Part shown: one piece after another, positions 1 to 7,358 of the stretch
How the letters are laid out: every line of letters starts with the position of its first letter
Numbering within the stretch: position 1 is the first letter of the stretch
NCBI GenBank assembly: GCA_004356555.1
Contig: SMWY01000057.1
Coordinates: 1-10,897, forward strand
DNA from: Candidatus Dadabacteria bacterium
GTDB taxonomy: Bacteria; Desulfobacterota_D; UBA1144; Nemesobacterales; UBA2774
DNA length: 10,897 bases
Direction of reading: 5' to 3'
Position numbers and translations under genes: made by a program
The notes under the pieces: model-generated
Databases searched by the model: none
Seen by the model: the letters and a program-made list of their open reading frames with translations, nothing else
Told to the model about the DNA's origin: nothing

Positions 1-263
1 TCACATATGCAAAAGCTCTCGGACTCGCTTTTCAGATTGTGGACGATATTCTGGACATCGAAGGGGGAAAGGGTATCGGGAAAGAAGTTGGCGCAGATGC
101 TAGAAATAAAAAAACTACCTATCCTGAGCTCGTAGGACTAAAAAGGTCTAAGCGAAAAGCCCAAGAGCTTACTAAAAAGGCCTTTAAGGCCCTTAAAGAT
201 TTTGATGATAAGGCAACCCCACTTAGGGAAATTGCTCTTTATCTAGCGGATAGAAATTTTTAA
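1..263 (+). CDS. ispA: Polyprenyl synthetase (farnesyl/geranylgeranyl diphosphate synthase type), C-terminal fragment
   Basis: The reading frame is open from the window edge (codons from base 3) to a TAA at 261-263, giving about 86 residues of a C-terminus. It contains LAFQIVDDILDIEG, the second aspartate-rich motif (DDxxD) of trans-isoprenyl diphosphate synthases, which binds the Mg2+-diphosphate of isopentenyl diphosphate. The following GKEVGADARNKKTTYPEL segment is typical of the IspA/GGPP synthase C-terminus. The enzyme condenses IPP with allylic diphosphates in the cytoplasm to make C15 or C20 precursors for quinones, undecaprenol and other lipids. The catalytic N-terminal half lies outside the window, so chain-length specificity cannot be judged. 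tlyA follows 30 bp downstream on the same strand, a neighbourhood common in bacteria (ispA, often dxs, tlyA). No dxs is present between them here. Confidence 0.9.
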   Translation, partial: TYAKALGLAFQIVDDILDIEGGKGIGKEVGADARNKKTTYPELVGLKRSKRKAQELTKKAFKALKDFDDKATPLREIALYLADRNF

Positions 264-293
264 ATATAATAGGGACGACGTATTAACACAATC

Positions 294-1043
294 GTGAAAG
301 CCTCTAAAAAACAAAGACTTGATATCCTTTTGGTAAAAAAGGGGCTTGCTCCCACAAGGACCCGTGCACAGTCGTTTATTATGGAAGGGGTCGTATTTGT
401 TGACGGACAGAAGGTCGATAAGTCTGGAACTCTTATAAAAACGGATTCAGATATCACCGTAAAAGATTCATCTCTAAAATACGTAAGCCGGGGCGGACTT
501 AAGCTTGAAGGAGCCCTTGTACATTTTGAAATTGATGTCCGGGGTAAAATAGCGCTAGATGTAGGTGCTTCAACAGGGGGTTTTACGGACTGTCTATTAC
601 ATAGAGGCGTAGCCAAAGTTTATGCCGTCGATGTGGGGTACGGCCAGCTCGACTGGAAGCTTAGAAACGACAGCCGGGTAGTAAACATGGAAAAAGTAAA
701 CGCCCGGCATATGAAGCAAGAGGATATTCCCGAGCCTGTGGATATTATTGTTATAGATGTGTCTTTTATCTCCCTTACCAAGATAATTCTATCAGCTATA
801 CAATTTCTAAACCCCGGAGGGATCCTGGTTGCTCTTATAAAACCTCAGTTTGAGGTTGGCAAAGGGGAGGTGGGGAAGGGCGGTATTGTTCGAGACGAGA
901 ATAAACATGAAGAAGTGGTAAATAAGATTACAAAATTTATAGAGGAGCTAAACTTTGATGTTATTGGAGTAATCCCCTCGCCTATACTCGGAGCTCGGGG
1001 GAATAAAGAGTTTCTTATCTCAGCGGTTAAAATTGTAGAATGA
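294..1043 (+). CDS. tlyA: TlyA family rRNA 2'-O-methyltransferase (S4 domain + FtsJ-like)
   Basis: The 249-aa protein has an N-terminal S4 RNA-binding domain (residues ~6-65, RLDILLVKKGLAPTR). This joins through the conserved YVSRGGLKL (63-71) to a Rossmann methyltransferase domain. SAM motif I is DVGASTGGF (89-97). The FtsJ-type catalytic residues appear as K70 in RGGLK, D155 in VIDVSF, K183 in LIKPQFE and E239 in NKEFLIS. The family methylates ribose 2'-OH groups of 16S/23S rRNA (C1409 and C1920 in mycobacteria) and is often annotated as hemolysin A. Length is normal for the family. The start is GTG, because the S4 domain begins within a few residues of it and the next in-frame ATG would cut the domain. 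A clear Shine-Dalgarno is lacking (a weak AGGGACG lies about 20 nt upstream). It is probably co-transcribed with the upstream prenyl synthase. Confidence 0.93.
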   Translation: MKASKKQRLDILLVKKGLAPTRTRAQSFIMEGVVFVDGQKVDKSGTLIKTDSDITVKDSSLKYVSRGGLKLEGALVHFEIDVRGKIALDVGASTGGFTDCLLHRGVAKVYAVDVGYGQLDWKLRNDSRVVNMEKVNARHMKQEDIPEPVDIIVIDVSFISLTKIILSAIQFLNPGGILVALIKPQFEVGKGEVGKGGIVRDENKHEEVVNKITKFIEELNFDVIGVIPSPILGARGNKEFLISAVKIVE

Positions 1044-1062
1044 TATAATATTAATTTATATC
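1042..1062 (+). repeat. AT-rich inverted repeat after tlyA
   Basis: A perfect 7-bp inverted repeat, GATATAA / TTATATC with a 7-nt loop, begins inside the tlyA stop codon. It is followed by CCCCTC, not a T-run, so it is not a canonical Rho-independent terminator. It could be a weak 3'-end-stabilising hairpin or chance in AT-rich DNA. Confidence 0.3.
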
Positions 1063-1092
1063 CCCTCATCCTTACTATATCCTTATTATCAT

Positions 1093-1125
1093 TTGACAAA
1101 CGCCTAATTCCCTGCAAACTATAGC
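1093..1125 (+). promoter_or_regulatory. Candidate sigma-70 promoter of rpsT
   Basis: A consensus -35 box TTGACA (1093-1098) lies 56 bp upstream of rpsT. The matching -10 is imperfect: AAACTATAGC at 1116-1125 offers AACTAT at an 18-nt spacing or TATAGC at a long 21-nt spacing. The -35 box and its position in the tlyA-rpsT gap support a promoter. The exact -10 is uncertain. Confidence 0.45.
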
Positions 1126-1153
1126 GAATTATTTCTCGGAGGAATATTAATTA

Positions 1154-1429
1154 ATGGCCGAAAGATCTAAATCAGGAATCAAGAGACAACGACAGAATCT
1201 TAAGAGAAGAGAAAGGAACACGGCAGTTAAGTCTGACCTTAAAACTCAGCTAAAAAAGTTTGAATCTGTGCTTGAGAGTAAAGATGTAAATGCGGCTCAA
1301 CAGGCACTAAGGGAAACTGAGACTAAACTTCGTAAAGCAGCTTCTAAAGGCGTTATGAAGAAAAAAACTGCTTCAAGAAAAGTTTCAAGGCTTTCTAAAA
1401 GAGTGTCTGCCCTTTCAACTGAAGCTTAG
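1154..1429 (+). CDS. rpsT: 30S ribosomal protein S20
   Basis: The 91-aa, very basic protein has the S20 pattern: an N-terminal KSGIKRQRQNLKRRERNTAVKS stretch and a C-terminal KGVMKKKTASRKVSRLSKRV stretch, both rich in Lys/Arg. S20 is a three-helix-bundle primary binder of 16S rRNA at the bottom of the 30S body and is needed for subunit assembly. The ATG is preceded by a strong GGAGGA Shine-Dalgarno (1138-1143) at 10-nt spacing. It faces the convergent holA with only 19 bp between stop codons. The rpsT-holA pairing is a frequent bacterial neighbourhood and supports both calls. Confidence 0.97.
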   Translation: MAERSKSGIKRQRQNLKRRERNTAVKSDLKTQLKKFESVLESKDVNAAQQALRETETKLRKAASKGVMKKKTASRKVSRLSKRVSALSTEA

Positions 1430-1448
1430 ACCAATTCCATAAATATCA

Positions 1449-2450
1449 TTATTTACTTTTACCCAAGAGTTCCGTAACGAGTTTCGTTAGATGGTAATTT
1501 CTCGGAACGTAGCTCATTTTCAATTTCTTATCACACTCCGAGAGAAGTCCCATTATGCGGGTAATATCCTCGTAAGAATATTTTTTCAAGTCCTCACTTA
1601 GATAATAAAAAGCGCCGGGAGACATTTTTAGCTCCTTTAGTATCTCAGGCTTTGGTGTTTTTTTGTCTGTGAGCTCTTTTGCCTTCCATATTAATCTGAA
1701 CCGCCATGTTATCCTGCTCAGCACTGATAGCGGTTCTTCCCCTTGCTCCTCGAGATCTAAAAGCACTTTGAGGGCTTCTTTCTTGTTTCGTTTGGATATG
1801 GCGTTAATTAGTGCAAACACATCCCCAAACTGTGCTTTTCTAGTATGATTTTCGATGTCTTCTATATCTATATCCTTTCTTCCCGAGCGGTAAAGCGATA
1901 GTTTCACAAGTTCGTTGTGGATTTCCTTTAAGTCTTCACCTACAAGTGATATTAATGTCTGTGCAGCTCTTGTGGTTATCTCGCATCCAAGTTTTTGTGC
2001 GTCTTCTTTAACAGCCGATACAGTAGTTCCTTTTTCCAGAGTAAAATTAAAAGTAGGGAGCTTCTTCTTAATCTTAGGCGCTTTACCGTCTGAAAAAATA
2101 ATCACGACACATGACGAGGGAGAAGGCGATTCAAAATAGGGCTCAAGAGATGTCAGCTCTTTTGTATTAAGTTTCTCGGCGTTTTTAACCACTACGAGCT
2201 TCTTGTTGGAAAACATTGGGATGGTGCTCGCACTTTCTGTTATTTCTTCAGCCGATGCCGAGTCTCCATGGAAAATGATATAATTCGTGTCATCCGCTTC
2301 TCCAAGCACTCTATTCTTTAGCTCTTGAAGTGCCTGATCAATAAGATGAATCTGATCCCCCTTGAAAATATATATGGGGCTTATTTCACCTGAGGAAATT
2401 TCCTTTATGAATTCATCAAATCCTGCTTTTTTAGATGTTTTTTGTTTCAT
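1449..2450 (-). CDS. holA: DNA polymerase III subunit delta (clamp loader)
   Basis: The 333-aa protein matches HolA in length and layout. The N-terminal segment SPIYIFKGDQIHLIDQAL (about 24-41) replaces a true Walker A motif, as usual for delta, which does not bind ATP. This is followed by an AAA+-like domain and a helical C-terminal collar with FALINAISKRNKKEALKVLLDLEEQGEEP and LSRITWRFRLIWKAKEL segments. Delta is the wrench that opens the beta sliding clamp and pairs with delta' and the tau/gamma subunits in the cytoplasmic replisome. The ATG start has no Shine-Dalgarno. A 14-bp palindrome at 2457-2470 sits just upstream, where a ribosome would bind. Divergent from lipB by 84 bp. Confidence 0.93.
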   Translation of the reverse strand: MKQKTSKKAGFDEFIKEISSGEISPIYIFKGDQIHLIDQALQELKNRVLGEADDTNYIIFHGDSASAEEITESASTIPMFSNKKLVVVKNAEKLNTKELTSLEPYFESPSPSSCVVIIFSDGKAPKIKKKLPTFNFTLEKGTTVSAVKEDAQKLGCEITTRAAQTLISLVGEDLKEIHNELVKLSLYRSGRKDIDIEDIENHTRKAQFGDVFALINAISKRNKKEALKVLLDLEEQGEEPLSVLSRITWRFRLIWKAKELTDKKTPKPEILKELKMSPGAFYYLSEDLKKYSYEDITRIMGLLSECDKKLKMSYVPRNYHLTKLVTELLGKSK

Positions 2451-2456
2451 TTTTGA

Positions 2457-2470
2457 AGTTCTTAAGAACT
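2457..2470. promoter_or_regulatory. Perfect 14-bp palindrome between holA and lipB
   Basis: AGTTCTTAAGAACT is exactly self-complementary and lies 7 bp upstream of the holA start codon, in the 84-bp divergent gap with lipB. It could be an operator for a dimeric regulator or, in holA mRNA, a small hairpin covering the position where a Shine-Dalgarno would be. Its GTTC-N4-GAAC order is the reverse of the Gram-positive LexA box (GAAC-N4-GTTC), so LexA is not claimed. Confidence 0.4.
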
Positions 2471-2534
2471 GTCATAGAAAAGAAAAGTTATTGTGTGGAT
2501 TATATTCAAGTAGTGCTGCTTAGGCAAGATAACT

Positions 2535-3257
2535 TTGGTAAAGCCTCTTAAATCTATTACAATAAACAAATCTATGGACGGATCACAAAACAATCAAGTC
2601 TTCTGGGAATACCTAAATAAAATCCCCTATAAGGACGGGCTTCAGATACAAGAGGGTGCTCATGAAAAGATAAAACACTCCATCCCTAAGACCGGGGGAT
2701 ATTTATTTCTACTCGAGCACTATCCCGTAATTACAAACGGGCGGTTCGGCAGTGATGACAACTTCGTTCTACCTATAAGTCAAATAGAGAAGTTAGGAAT
2801 TGAAGTTTGTAAATCCGAGCGGGGAGGAGATCTTACTTACCACGGGCCGGGTCAACTTGTCGCATACCCTATCATAAATCTTAGAGCGTTTAATTTGGGC
2901 GTAAAGGCTTATATAACTTCTTTAGAGCAAGTCATAATAAATCTCTTATCAGAATTCGCTATAGATTCTTCCAGAAGAGAAGGTTATCCCGGAGTGTGGA
3001 CAAACGGCCGAAAAATTGCTTCAATTGGCGTATCAGTAAAAAATGGTATTACAATGCATGGTTCAGCACTTAACGTGAGTACTGATCTTGAGGGCTTCTC
3101 AATGATTGTTCCCTGCGGGATTAAAGATACGCAGGTGACTTCAATGGAAAAAACTCTTGGCTCTAAAGTAAGTATGCAAGATGTGATTAAGAGCTTTATC
3201 AAGCATTTTAAGACAGTGTTTAATACTTCTGTAAATAAAGAAAACGGCCCCGGTTAG
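2535..3257 (+). CDS. lipB: Octanoyltransferase (lipoate-protein ligase B)
   Basis: The 240-aa protein carries the LipB signature RGGDLTYHGPGQLVAYP (96-112). It also has the catalytic pair K160 (NGRKIASIGV) and C194 (IVPCGI). Their 34-residue separation equals that of the Lys/Cys dyad in M. tuberculosis LipB. The enzyme moves octanoyl from octanoyl-ACP to the lipoyl domains of 2-oxoacid dehydrogenases or GcvH, through a Cys thioester, before LipA inserts sulfur. The start is uncertain: TTG at 2535 has a weak AGG about 10 nt upstream, while ATG at 2574 would give 227 aa and lacks any Shine-Dalgarno. Conserved sequence begins near residue 22, so either start keeps the fold. No lipA is adjacent. 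Convergent with ndk, sharing a terminator that overlaps its last codons. Confidence 0.94.
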   Translation: MVKPLKSITINKSMDGSQNNQVFWEYLNKIPYKDGLQIQEGAHEKIKHSIPKTGGYLFLLEHYPVITNGRFGSDDNFVLPISQIEKLGIEVCKSERGGDLTYHGPGQLVAYPIINLRAFNLGVKAYITSLEQVIINLLSEFAIDSSRREGYPGVWTNGRKIASIGVSVKNGITMHGSALNVSTDLEGFSMIVPCGIKDTQVTSMEKTLGSKVSMQDVIKSFIKHFKTVFNTSVNKENGPG

Positions 3258-3290
3258 ATGAATCCGGCCAAGGCCGTAATTATTTTTTAG
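3244..3290 (+). terminator. Rho-independent terminator between lipB and ndk, probably bidirectional
   Basis: The stem ACGGCC (3244-3249) / GGCCGT (3272-3277) encloses a nested CCGG/CCGG hairpin and is followed by AATTATTTTTT on the plus strand. Read from ndk on the minus strand, the same stem is followed by TTTTCTTTATT. It can therefore end both convergent transcripts. The left arm lies within the last lipB codons. Confidence 0.75.
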
Positions 3291-3304
3291 ATTATAACTA
3301 TTAA

Positions 3305-3721
3305 CTAACCTCCAATCTCAAGCGCGTTAAAGAAGTAATTTATCTCAAAGTCGGCTGATTCAGGGGAATCAGAGCCATGCACGGTGTTTTCTTCAATATT
3401 TGAAGCAAAATCCTTCCTTATAGTACCCTCCGCGGCTTCTTGGGGATTTGTTGCCCCCATAATCTCCCTTACCTTAGAGATTGCGTCCTCACCTTCAAGA
3501 ACCATTACAACCACAGGACCCCTGGACATAAAATCTGTGAGGGACCCGAAAAACGGTCTTTCTTTGTGTACGGTGTAAAAACCCTCTGCATCTGATTTAG
3601 TAAGTTTTACCCTTTTAAGCGCGATAATATTTAGTCCGCTCTTTTCGAATCGTGAAATAACTTCTCCAATCACGTTTTTTTCAACTCCGTCGGGCTTTAC
3701 AATAGATAGTGTTCGTTCCAA
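3305..3721 (-). CDS. ndk: Nucleoside diphosphate kinase
   Basis: The 138-aa protein is the usual NDK length. It starts ERTLSIVKPDGV, where K9 contacts the nucleotide. It contains ERPFFGSLTDFMSRGPVVVMVLEG (about 54-77), and the active-site phospho-histidine is H115 in ENTVHGSDSPESA. The enzyme transfers gamma-phosphate between NTPs and NDPs through phospho-His and balances nucleotide pools. An upstream in-frame start at 3781 would add 20 basic residues not seen in the family. The TTG at 3721-3719 is preferred because GGAGG (complement of 3729-3733) lies 7 nt before it and the protein then matches family length exactly. Confidence 0.95.
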   Translation of the reverse strand: MERTLSIVKPDGVEKNVIGEVISRFEKSGLNIIALKRVKLTKSDAEGFYTVHKERPFFGSLTDFMSRGPVVVMVLEGEDAISKVREIMGATNPQEAAEGTIRKDFASNIEENTVHGSDSPESADFEINYFFNALEIGG

Positions 3722-3781
3722 TTTTAATCCTCCGAGATTTTTATTTTTCCTTAATTTTTTCCGTATTTTGGGTTTTGTCAA

Positions 3782-3994
3782 ATCCTCACCTAATTTGTCT
3801 TGATCCGCTCTGCCTATTTATGTATTGAGTAGATAAATAATAAGATAAAGGGTTGAACCTGTAGTATTAACTCTCCCCCCGGACGTTATACCCCCATATG
3901 GGAGTGAGGAGGTCAATAATATTGTAAATACTAAAAAGTATATTAAAATTAAGGGAGTTCTGGTTTGAAGATATCAGTTTAATAGGTTCGGTAA
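3782..3994. promoter_or_regulatory. Divergent gap with CCCATATGGG palindrome
   Basis: This 213-bp gap separates ndk from the accessory block and is AT-rich except for a C/G island at 3873-3912. The island holds a perfect 10-bp palindrome, CCCATATGGG (3893-3902), and can form a larger CTCCC (3873-3877) / GGGAG (3900-3904) hairpin. Both are candidate operator or leader structures. An SD-like AAGGGAG near 3952 is followed by a TTG (3965) whose frame stops after five codons, so no gene is called there. No convincing promoter was identified for the block. Confidence 0.35.
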
Positions 3995-4463
3995 ATGGTT
4001 AAGAAAATGAAAAGTCTTGATAAAAAAGCCTTTGAAACAATGATATCAAGCTTTGTCGACACACGGGATATCAAAAGGCTTGTCGATAAATGTTCTAAAG
4101 ACAGAACATTTTACTACTTTGTCTTAAAAGATTTATCTAGAGGCCAAAATAGTCTTAATTATAAAATACTTCAAAAGGTGGCGCGGAAGAAAAAAGTAAG
4201 TGAGAATTTTATTATAGAACAGACTAAATCTGTGCTTAGCTACATAACCACCTATGATGAAGGTGAGTTGGACAACTATTATGAAATGCTTAAAGGTTCC
4301 CCAGAATACATCTGATGAGGAAATAAGACAACAGTGCTTAGAGTTAATGAAATCCCAATATCCCGACAAAGTTAGTCAGGAAGGGTTGTATAGATCTCAG
4401 AAAAATAATGAGGCGTATGAAGTATTAGGAGGGGGCCAGAGAGAAATCGAAGAGATAAACTAG
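3995..4463 (+). pseudogene. J-domain (DnaJ-like) protein, frameshifted, with YPD in place of HPD
   Basis: Two overlapping frames form one protein. The first (ATG 3995, stop 4313-4315) is a basic, unrecognised region of about 95 residues ending NYYEMLK. The second continues +1 as VPQNTSDEEIRQQCLELMK, then SQYPDK, then NNEAYEVLG, stopping at 4463. Joined near 4292-4298 (AAAGGTT, one base too many), they give a collinear J-domain like the DnaJ pattern YYEILGV..SDEEI....HPDK....NEAYEVL. J-domain proteins stimulate Hsp70 ATPase through the HPD loop. Here the His is Tyr (QYPDK), so that activity may be lost even without the frameshift. The J-domain is C-terminal, unlike DnaJ. No good Shine-Dalgarno precedes 3995, and ATG 4007 is an alternative. 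It lies 32 bp before the NusG-like gene. It could be a real pseudogene or a one-base assembly error. Confidence 0.65.
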
Positions 4464-4495
4464 AAAATTCATGACACAAATATGACGGATGGATG

Positions 4496-5024
4496 ATGGA
4501 GATTGCCGTTGAGCAAAGAGATTTAGATACTGATGAGCAGACTTGGTACGCTATATATACCATAGTAAGACATGAGAAATCGGTAAACGCAGCTCTTTCT
4601 GACAAGAAATCGATACTTTTTTGCCTATAAAGAAAGTTGTTAGCCGCTGGAAAGATAGAAAGAAAGATATTGATACTCCTCTTTTCCCAGGTTATTTGTT
4701 CGTCAATTCATCACTAGAAAATAGATTGAAAATTTTAAATACTCGAGGTGTAATACGAATACTTGGCGTCAGTGGGCATCCGATTCCCGTGCCTCATGAA
4801 CAGATTGAGTCGATTAAAAGGCTCCTTGAGACAAACTTGCAATTTGATCCCTATCCATATTTTAGGAAGGGGAAGAAGTTGTAGTTGTTAGAGGTCCTTT
4901 AGAAGGGATGAGCGGTAAAATTATAGAACGTAGAGGGGGAGGCAGATTAATCTTGGCAGTTGATCTCATAAAGCGTTCTATATCGGTAGAAGTTGATATA
5001 GTTGACGTAGAACTCAATCAGTAA
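4496..5024 (+). pseudogene. NusG/RfaH-like transcription antiterminator, broken by two -1 frameshifts
   Basis: Three consecutive frames reconstruct one NusG-family protein of about 176 aa, which is normal length. Frame 2 from ATG 4496 gives the NGN start WYAIYTIVRHEKSVNAAL. Frame 1 gives the NGN core DTPLFPGYLFVNSSLENRL and GVIRILGVSGHPIPVP. Frame 3 gives the KOW motif VVVRGPLEGMSGKIIER and ends at TAA 5022-5024. The breaks coincide with a T6 run (4617-4622) and a G4 run (4869-4872). One extra T and one extra G would restore a single frame. Specialised NusG paralogues (RfaH, UpxY, LoaP) bind RNA polymerase to let it read through long polysaccharide or antibiotic operons, and their genes often sit at the head of them, as here. 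No ops element was seen. Recent decay or homopolymer error are both possible. Confidence 0.82.
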
Positions 5025-5205
5025 AATTTTAATAATTGATTTTATTCAGAACTGTTTGAGTCTTAAATCGCTTATTGTAAGTGAGGTTGCGAAGCTTCAA
5101 GTAATTGGAAATAAAATTAAGTTTAGTTTTGTGCTATTAAACCGACTAAATTAGTGGTAAATTTCTCGCTTTTACAAATAATAAATAAATTGAGGATATA
5201 TCTGC
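5025..5205 (+). other. AT-rich intergenic gap before the carbamoyltransferase group
   Basis: No gene is visible in these 181 bp. A weak promoter-like pair, TTGCGA (5087-5092) and AATAAA (5110-5115) with 17-nt spacing, is the best candidate for driving the downstream genes but matches consensus poorly. Confidence 0.3.
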
Positions 5206-5490
5206 ATGAGTAAGCCTGAAAAAAATACAAACGGTAATAATGCAGCTGAAAAACTTGGTTTTTTCAAGAGGCTATGGGAAGGATGGAAAAAGATTGCCAG
5301 AGTGATTGGGGACTTTAACGCCAGAGTAATACTTACTGTATTTTATTTTATACTTCTTTGTCCTTTTGCGTTAATGCTAAAATTATTTACCGATCCGCTT
5401 GAGATCAAGAAGAAAGAACATGTTGGATGGCATGACAAGGAAGAAGATGGAGAAATTACGCCACTTGAGAAAGCTAGAAAGCAGTCTTAG
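5206..5490 (+). CDS. Small single-helix membrane protein next to carbamoyltransferase
   Basis: The 94-aa protein has a Lys-rich soluble N-terminus with an amphipathic GFFKRLWEGWKKIARVIGDF segment (18-37). One hydrophobic helix follows at about 40-61 (ARVILTVFYFILLCPFALML), then DPLEIKKK and an acidic/basic tail ending TPLEKARKQS. The pattern of a helix followed by LFxDPL and a short tail resembles, from memory, the C-terminal part of SxtJ-type proteins encoded beside carbamoyltransferases. This copy is shorter than SxtJ and lacks further helices. The ATG has a GAGGAT Shine-Dalgarno (5192-5197). It lies 83 bp before the carbamoyltransferase. A role as membrane anchor or scaffold for that enzyme is inferred from context. 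Confidence 0.75.
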   Translation: MSKPEKNTNGNNAAEKLGFFKRLWEGWKKIARVIGDFNARVILTVFYFILLCPFALMLKLFTDPLEIKKKEHVGWHDKEEDGEITPLEKARKQS

Positions 5491-5573
5491 TTATAAGTAA
5501 AGTTTACATTTTAATAATTCGAAGTTTGCCGTAATTCAAATTAAATCAGTATCTAATTAGGGGTAGTAAAAAC

Positions 5574-7358
5574 ATGTATATACTAGGAATTTCATGTTAT
5601 TTTCACGATGCTGCTGCAACTCTTATTAAGGATGGAGTTGTTATCTCCGCTGCTGAAGAAGAGAGGTTTAGCCGTATAAAGCATGACTATGAGTTTCCCG
5701 AGAATGCTATTAACTTTTGCCTTAATCTGGAAGGGATTGAGACCGAGGATCTCGATTATATAGTATTTTTCGAAAAACCTTTTGTAAAATTTGAAAGACT
5801 TTTGCTTTGCACTATGCAGACATTTCCAAGATCGATGAAGCTTTTTAGGGAAGCTATGATTACTTGGCTCGGGGATAAGTTATGGATAAAGCACCTTCTT
5901 CAGAATAAACTCGGCGTTGACTCATCCAAAATCCTCTTCAGTGAACACCACTTATCTCATGCGGCGAGCAGTTTTTATTGTTCTCCTTTTAATGAAGCCG
6001 CAATACTTACCGTCGACGGAGTGGGCGAGTGGACAACGGCAACCCTGGGTATAGGACGGGGTACGGATATAAAACTTTTGAAAGAAATAAGGTTTCCAAA
6101 TTCACTTGGGCTTCTGTATAGCGCATTTACTGCATTTTTAGGGTTTGAAGTTAATGAGGGAGAATACAAGGTAATGGGAATGGCTCCTTTTGGTGATCCC
6201 AAATATGTAGATCAAGTCTATGAAGTAGTTAATGTGGATGACGAGGGCGGTTTTGAATTAGATATGGATTACTTCTCGTTCCATTATTCTTCAGAGAAAA
6301 CTTTTACTAAGAAATTTGAAAAGCTCTTTGGCGATCCCAGAGATCCAAAAGCTGAATTCTTCACAGACGCGAGCGGATACCCCTCATACTTTGAAGAAAA
6401 GCCGGACAACTATGATGAAATTGCCAAACGAAACCAGTACTATGCGGACATAGCTGCCAGCATACAGGTGGTTACAGAGCAGATAATGGTCAAGATGGCC
6501 AATTATGCCTATAAAGAAACTGGCCTAAAGCATTTATGTATGGCAGGAGGAGTTGCGCTAAACAGTGTGGCGAATAGAAAGATTCTCTCTGAGACACCTT
6601 TTGAAGAGATATATATTCAACCCGCTGCAGGTGACGGAGGGGCATCAACAGGTGCCGCACTCTACTGTTATCACGGAATACTCGGAAAACCTCGAAACTT
6701 TGTTATGGAACATGCCTACTGGGGACAGGAACATAGCCCGGCAGATACCAGAGAGTTTTTAAAAGAAAACAACATTTCCTACGAACTAATCGAAGATGAT
6801 CAGAAATTAATCGAGCGTGTTGTGGACAGCATTCAAAACGGCAAGGTAATAGGATGGCATCAGGGCCGGTTTGAATGGGGCCCTCGAGCTTTGGGCAATA
6901 GAAGCATACTCGCGGATCCCAGAAGCACTGAGATGAAGGATATAGTAAACGTAAAAATCAAATTTAGAGAGCCGTTCAGACCGTTTGCACCTTCGATACT
7001 AGAGGAAAAAGCAGGAGAGTATTTTGACATTGACGAGCCTGAAAGACACTACCCGGCCCGCTTTATGTTATACGTAACTGACGTTCGTGAAGATAAAAGA
7101 GATATCTTGCCAGCAGTTACTCACGTCGACGGCACTGGTAGGCTTCAGACGGTTAGAAAAGACTTGAACCCCAAATACCACAAATTGATTGAAACATTTG
7201 GAGATGCAACAGGGGTTCCGGTGCTATTAAACACCTCATTTAATTTGAAAGGAGAACCCGTGGTTAATACTCCTGCAGAGGCGTTTAGTTCTTTTAGCGC
7301 AAGTGGAATGGATTTGCTTGTATTAGGCAATTATCTAGTAACAAAAAATGGAAAATAG
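5574..7358 (+). CDS. NodU/CmcH/TobZ-family O-carbamoyltransferase
   Basis: The 594-aa protein has the full two-domain family layout. The N-terminal Kae1-like domain starts MYILGISCYFHDAAATL and AAEEERFSRIKHD. Its metal-site candidates are H126 and H130 (SEHHLSHA), D148 (TVDGVGEW) and D354 (AAGDGG), plus AGGVALN (324-330). The C-terminal carbamoyltransferase domain includes GRFEWGPRALGNRS (431-444), KFREPFRPFAPSI and a closing LLNTSFNLKGEPVVNTPAEA. In TobZ this family makes a carbamoyl-adenylate from carbamoyl phosphate and ATP, then transfers the carbamoyl to a hydroxyl of the acceptor. The acceptor here is unknown. The polysaccharide-type neighbours suggest a sugar. ATG 5574 follows AGGGGT (5559-5564). 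The gene appears intact, in contrast to its broken flanks. Confidence 0.95.
   Translation: MYILGISCYFHDAAATLIKDGVVISAAEEERFSRIKHDYEFPENAINFCLNLEGIETEDLDYIVFFEKPFVKFERLLLCTMQTFPRSMKLFREAMITWLGDKLWIKHLLQNKLGVDSSKILFSEHHLSHAASSFYCSPFNEAAILTVDGVGEWTTATLGIGRGTDIKLLKEIRFPNSLGLLYSAFTAFLGFEVNEGEYKVMGMAPFGDPKYVDQVYEVVNVDDEGGFELDMDYFSFHYSSEKTFTKKFEKLFGDPRDPKAEFFTDASGYPSYFEEKPDNYDEIAKRNQYYADIAASIQVVTEQIMVKMANYAYKETGLKHLCMAGGVALNSVANRKILSETPFEEIYIQPAAGDGGASTGAALYCYHGILGKPRNFVMEHAYWGQEHSPADTREFLKENNISYELIEDDQKLIERVVDSIQNGKVIGWHQGRFEWGPRALGNRSILADPRSTEMKDIVNVKIKFREPFRPFAPSILEEKAGEYFDIDEPERHYPARFMLYVTDVREDKRDILPAVTHVDGTGRLQTVRKDLNPKYHKLIETFGDATGVPVLLNTSFNLKGEPVVNTPAEAFSSFSASGMDLLVLGNYLVTKNGK

Noticed and set aside
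260..616. Minus-strand open frame antisense to tlyA
   Set aside because: It lies fully opposite a well-supported gene, has no recognisable domain or Shine-Dalgarno, and has low-complexity composition typical of a shadow frame.
3722..3781. 20-residue N-terminal extension of ndk
   Set aside because: The extension is not part of the NDK family, and a strong GGAGG directly precedes the downstream TTG.
4617..4872. Programmed ribosomal frameshifting in the NusG-like gene
   Set aside because: Two separate -1 events would be needed in one short gene. Neither site is a proper X XXY YYZ heptamer, and no stimulatory structure was evident. Indels are simpler.
5025..5205. ops element (GGCGGTAG-type) for RfaH-like recruitment
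   Set aside because: No match seen in this gap or upstream of the NusG-like gene.
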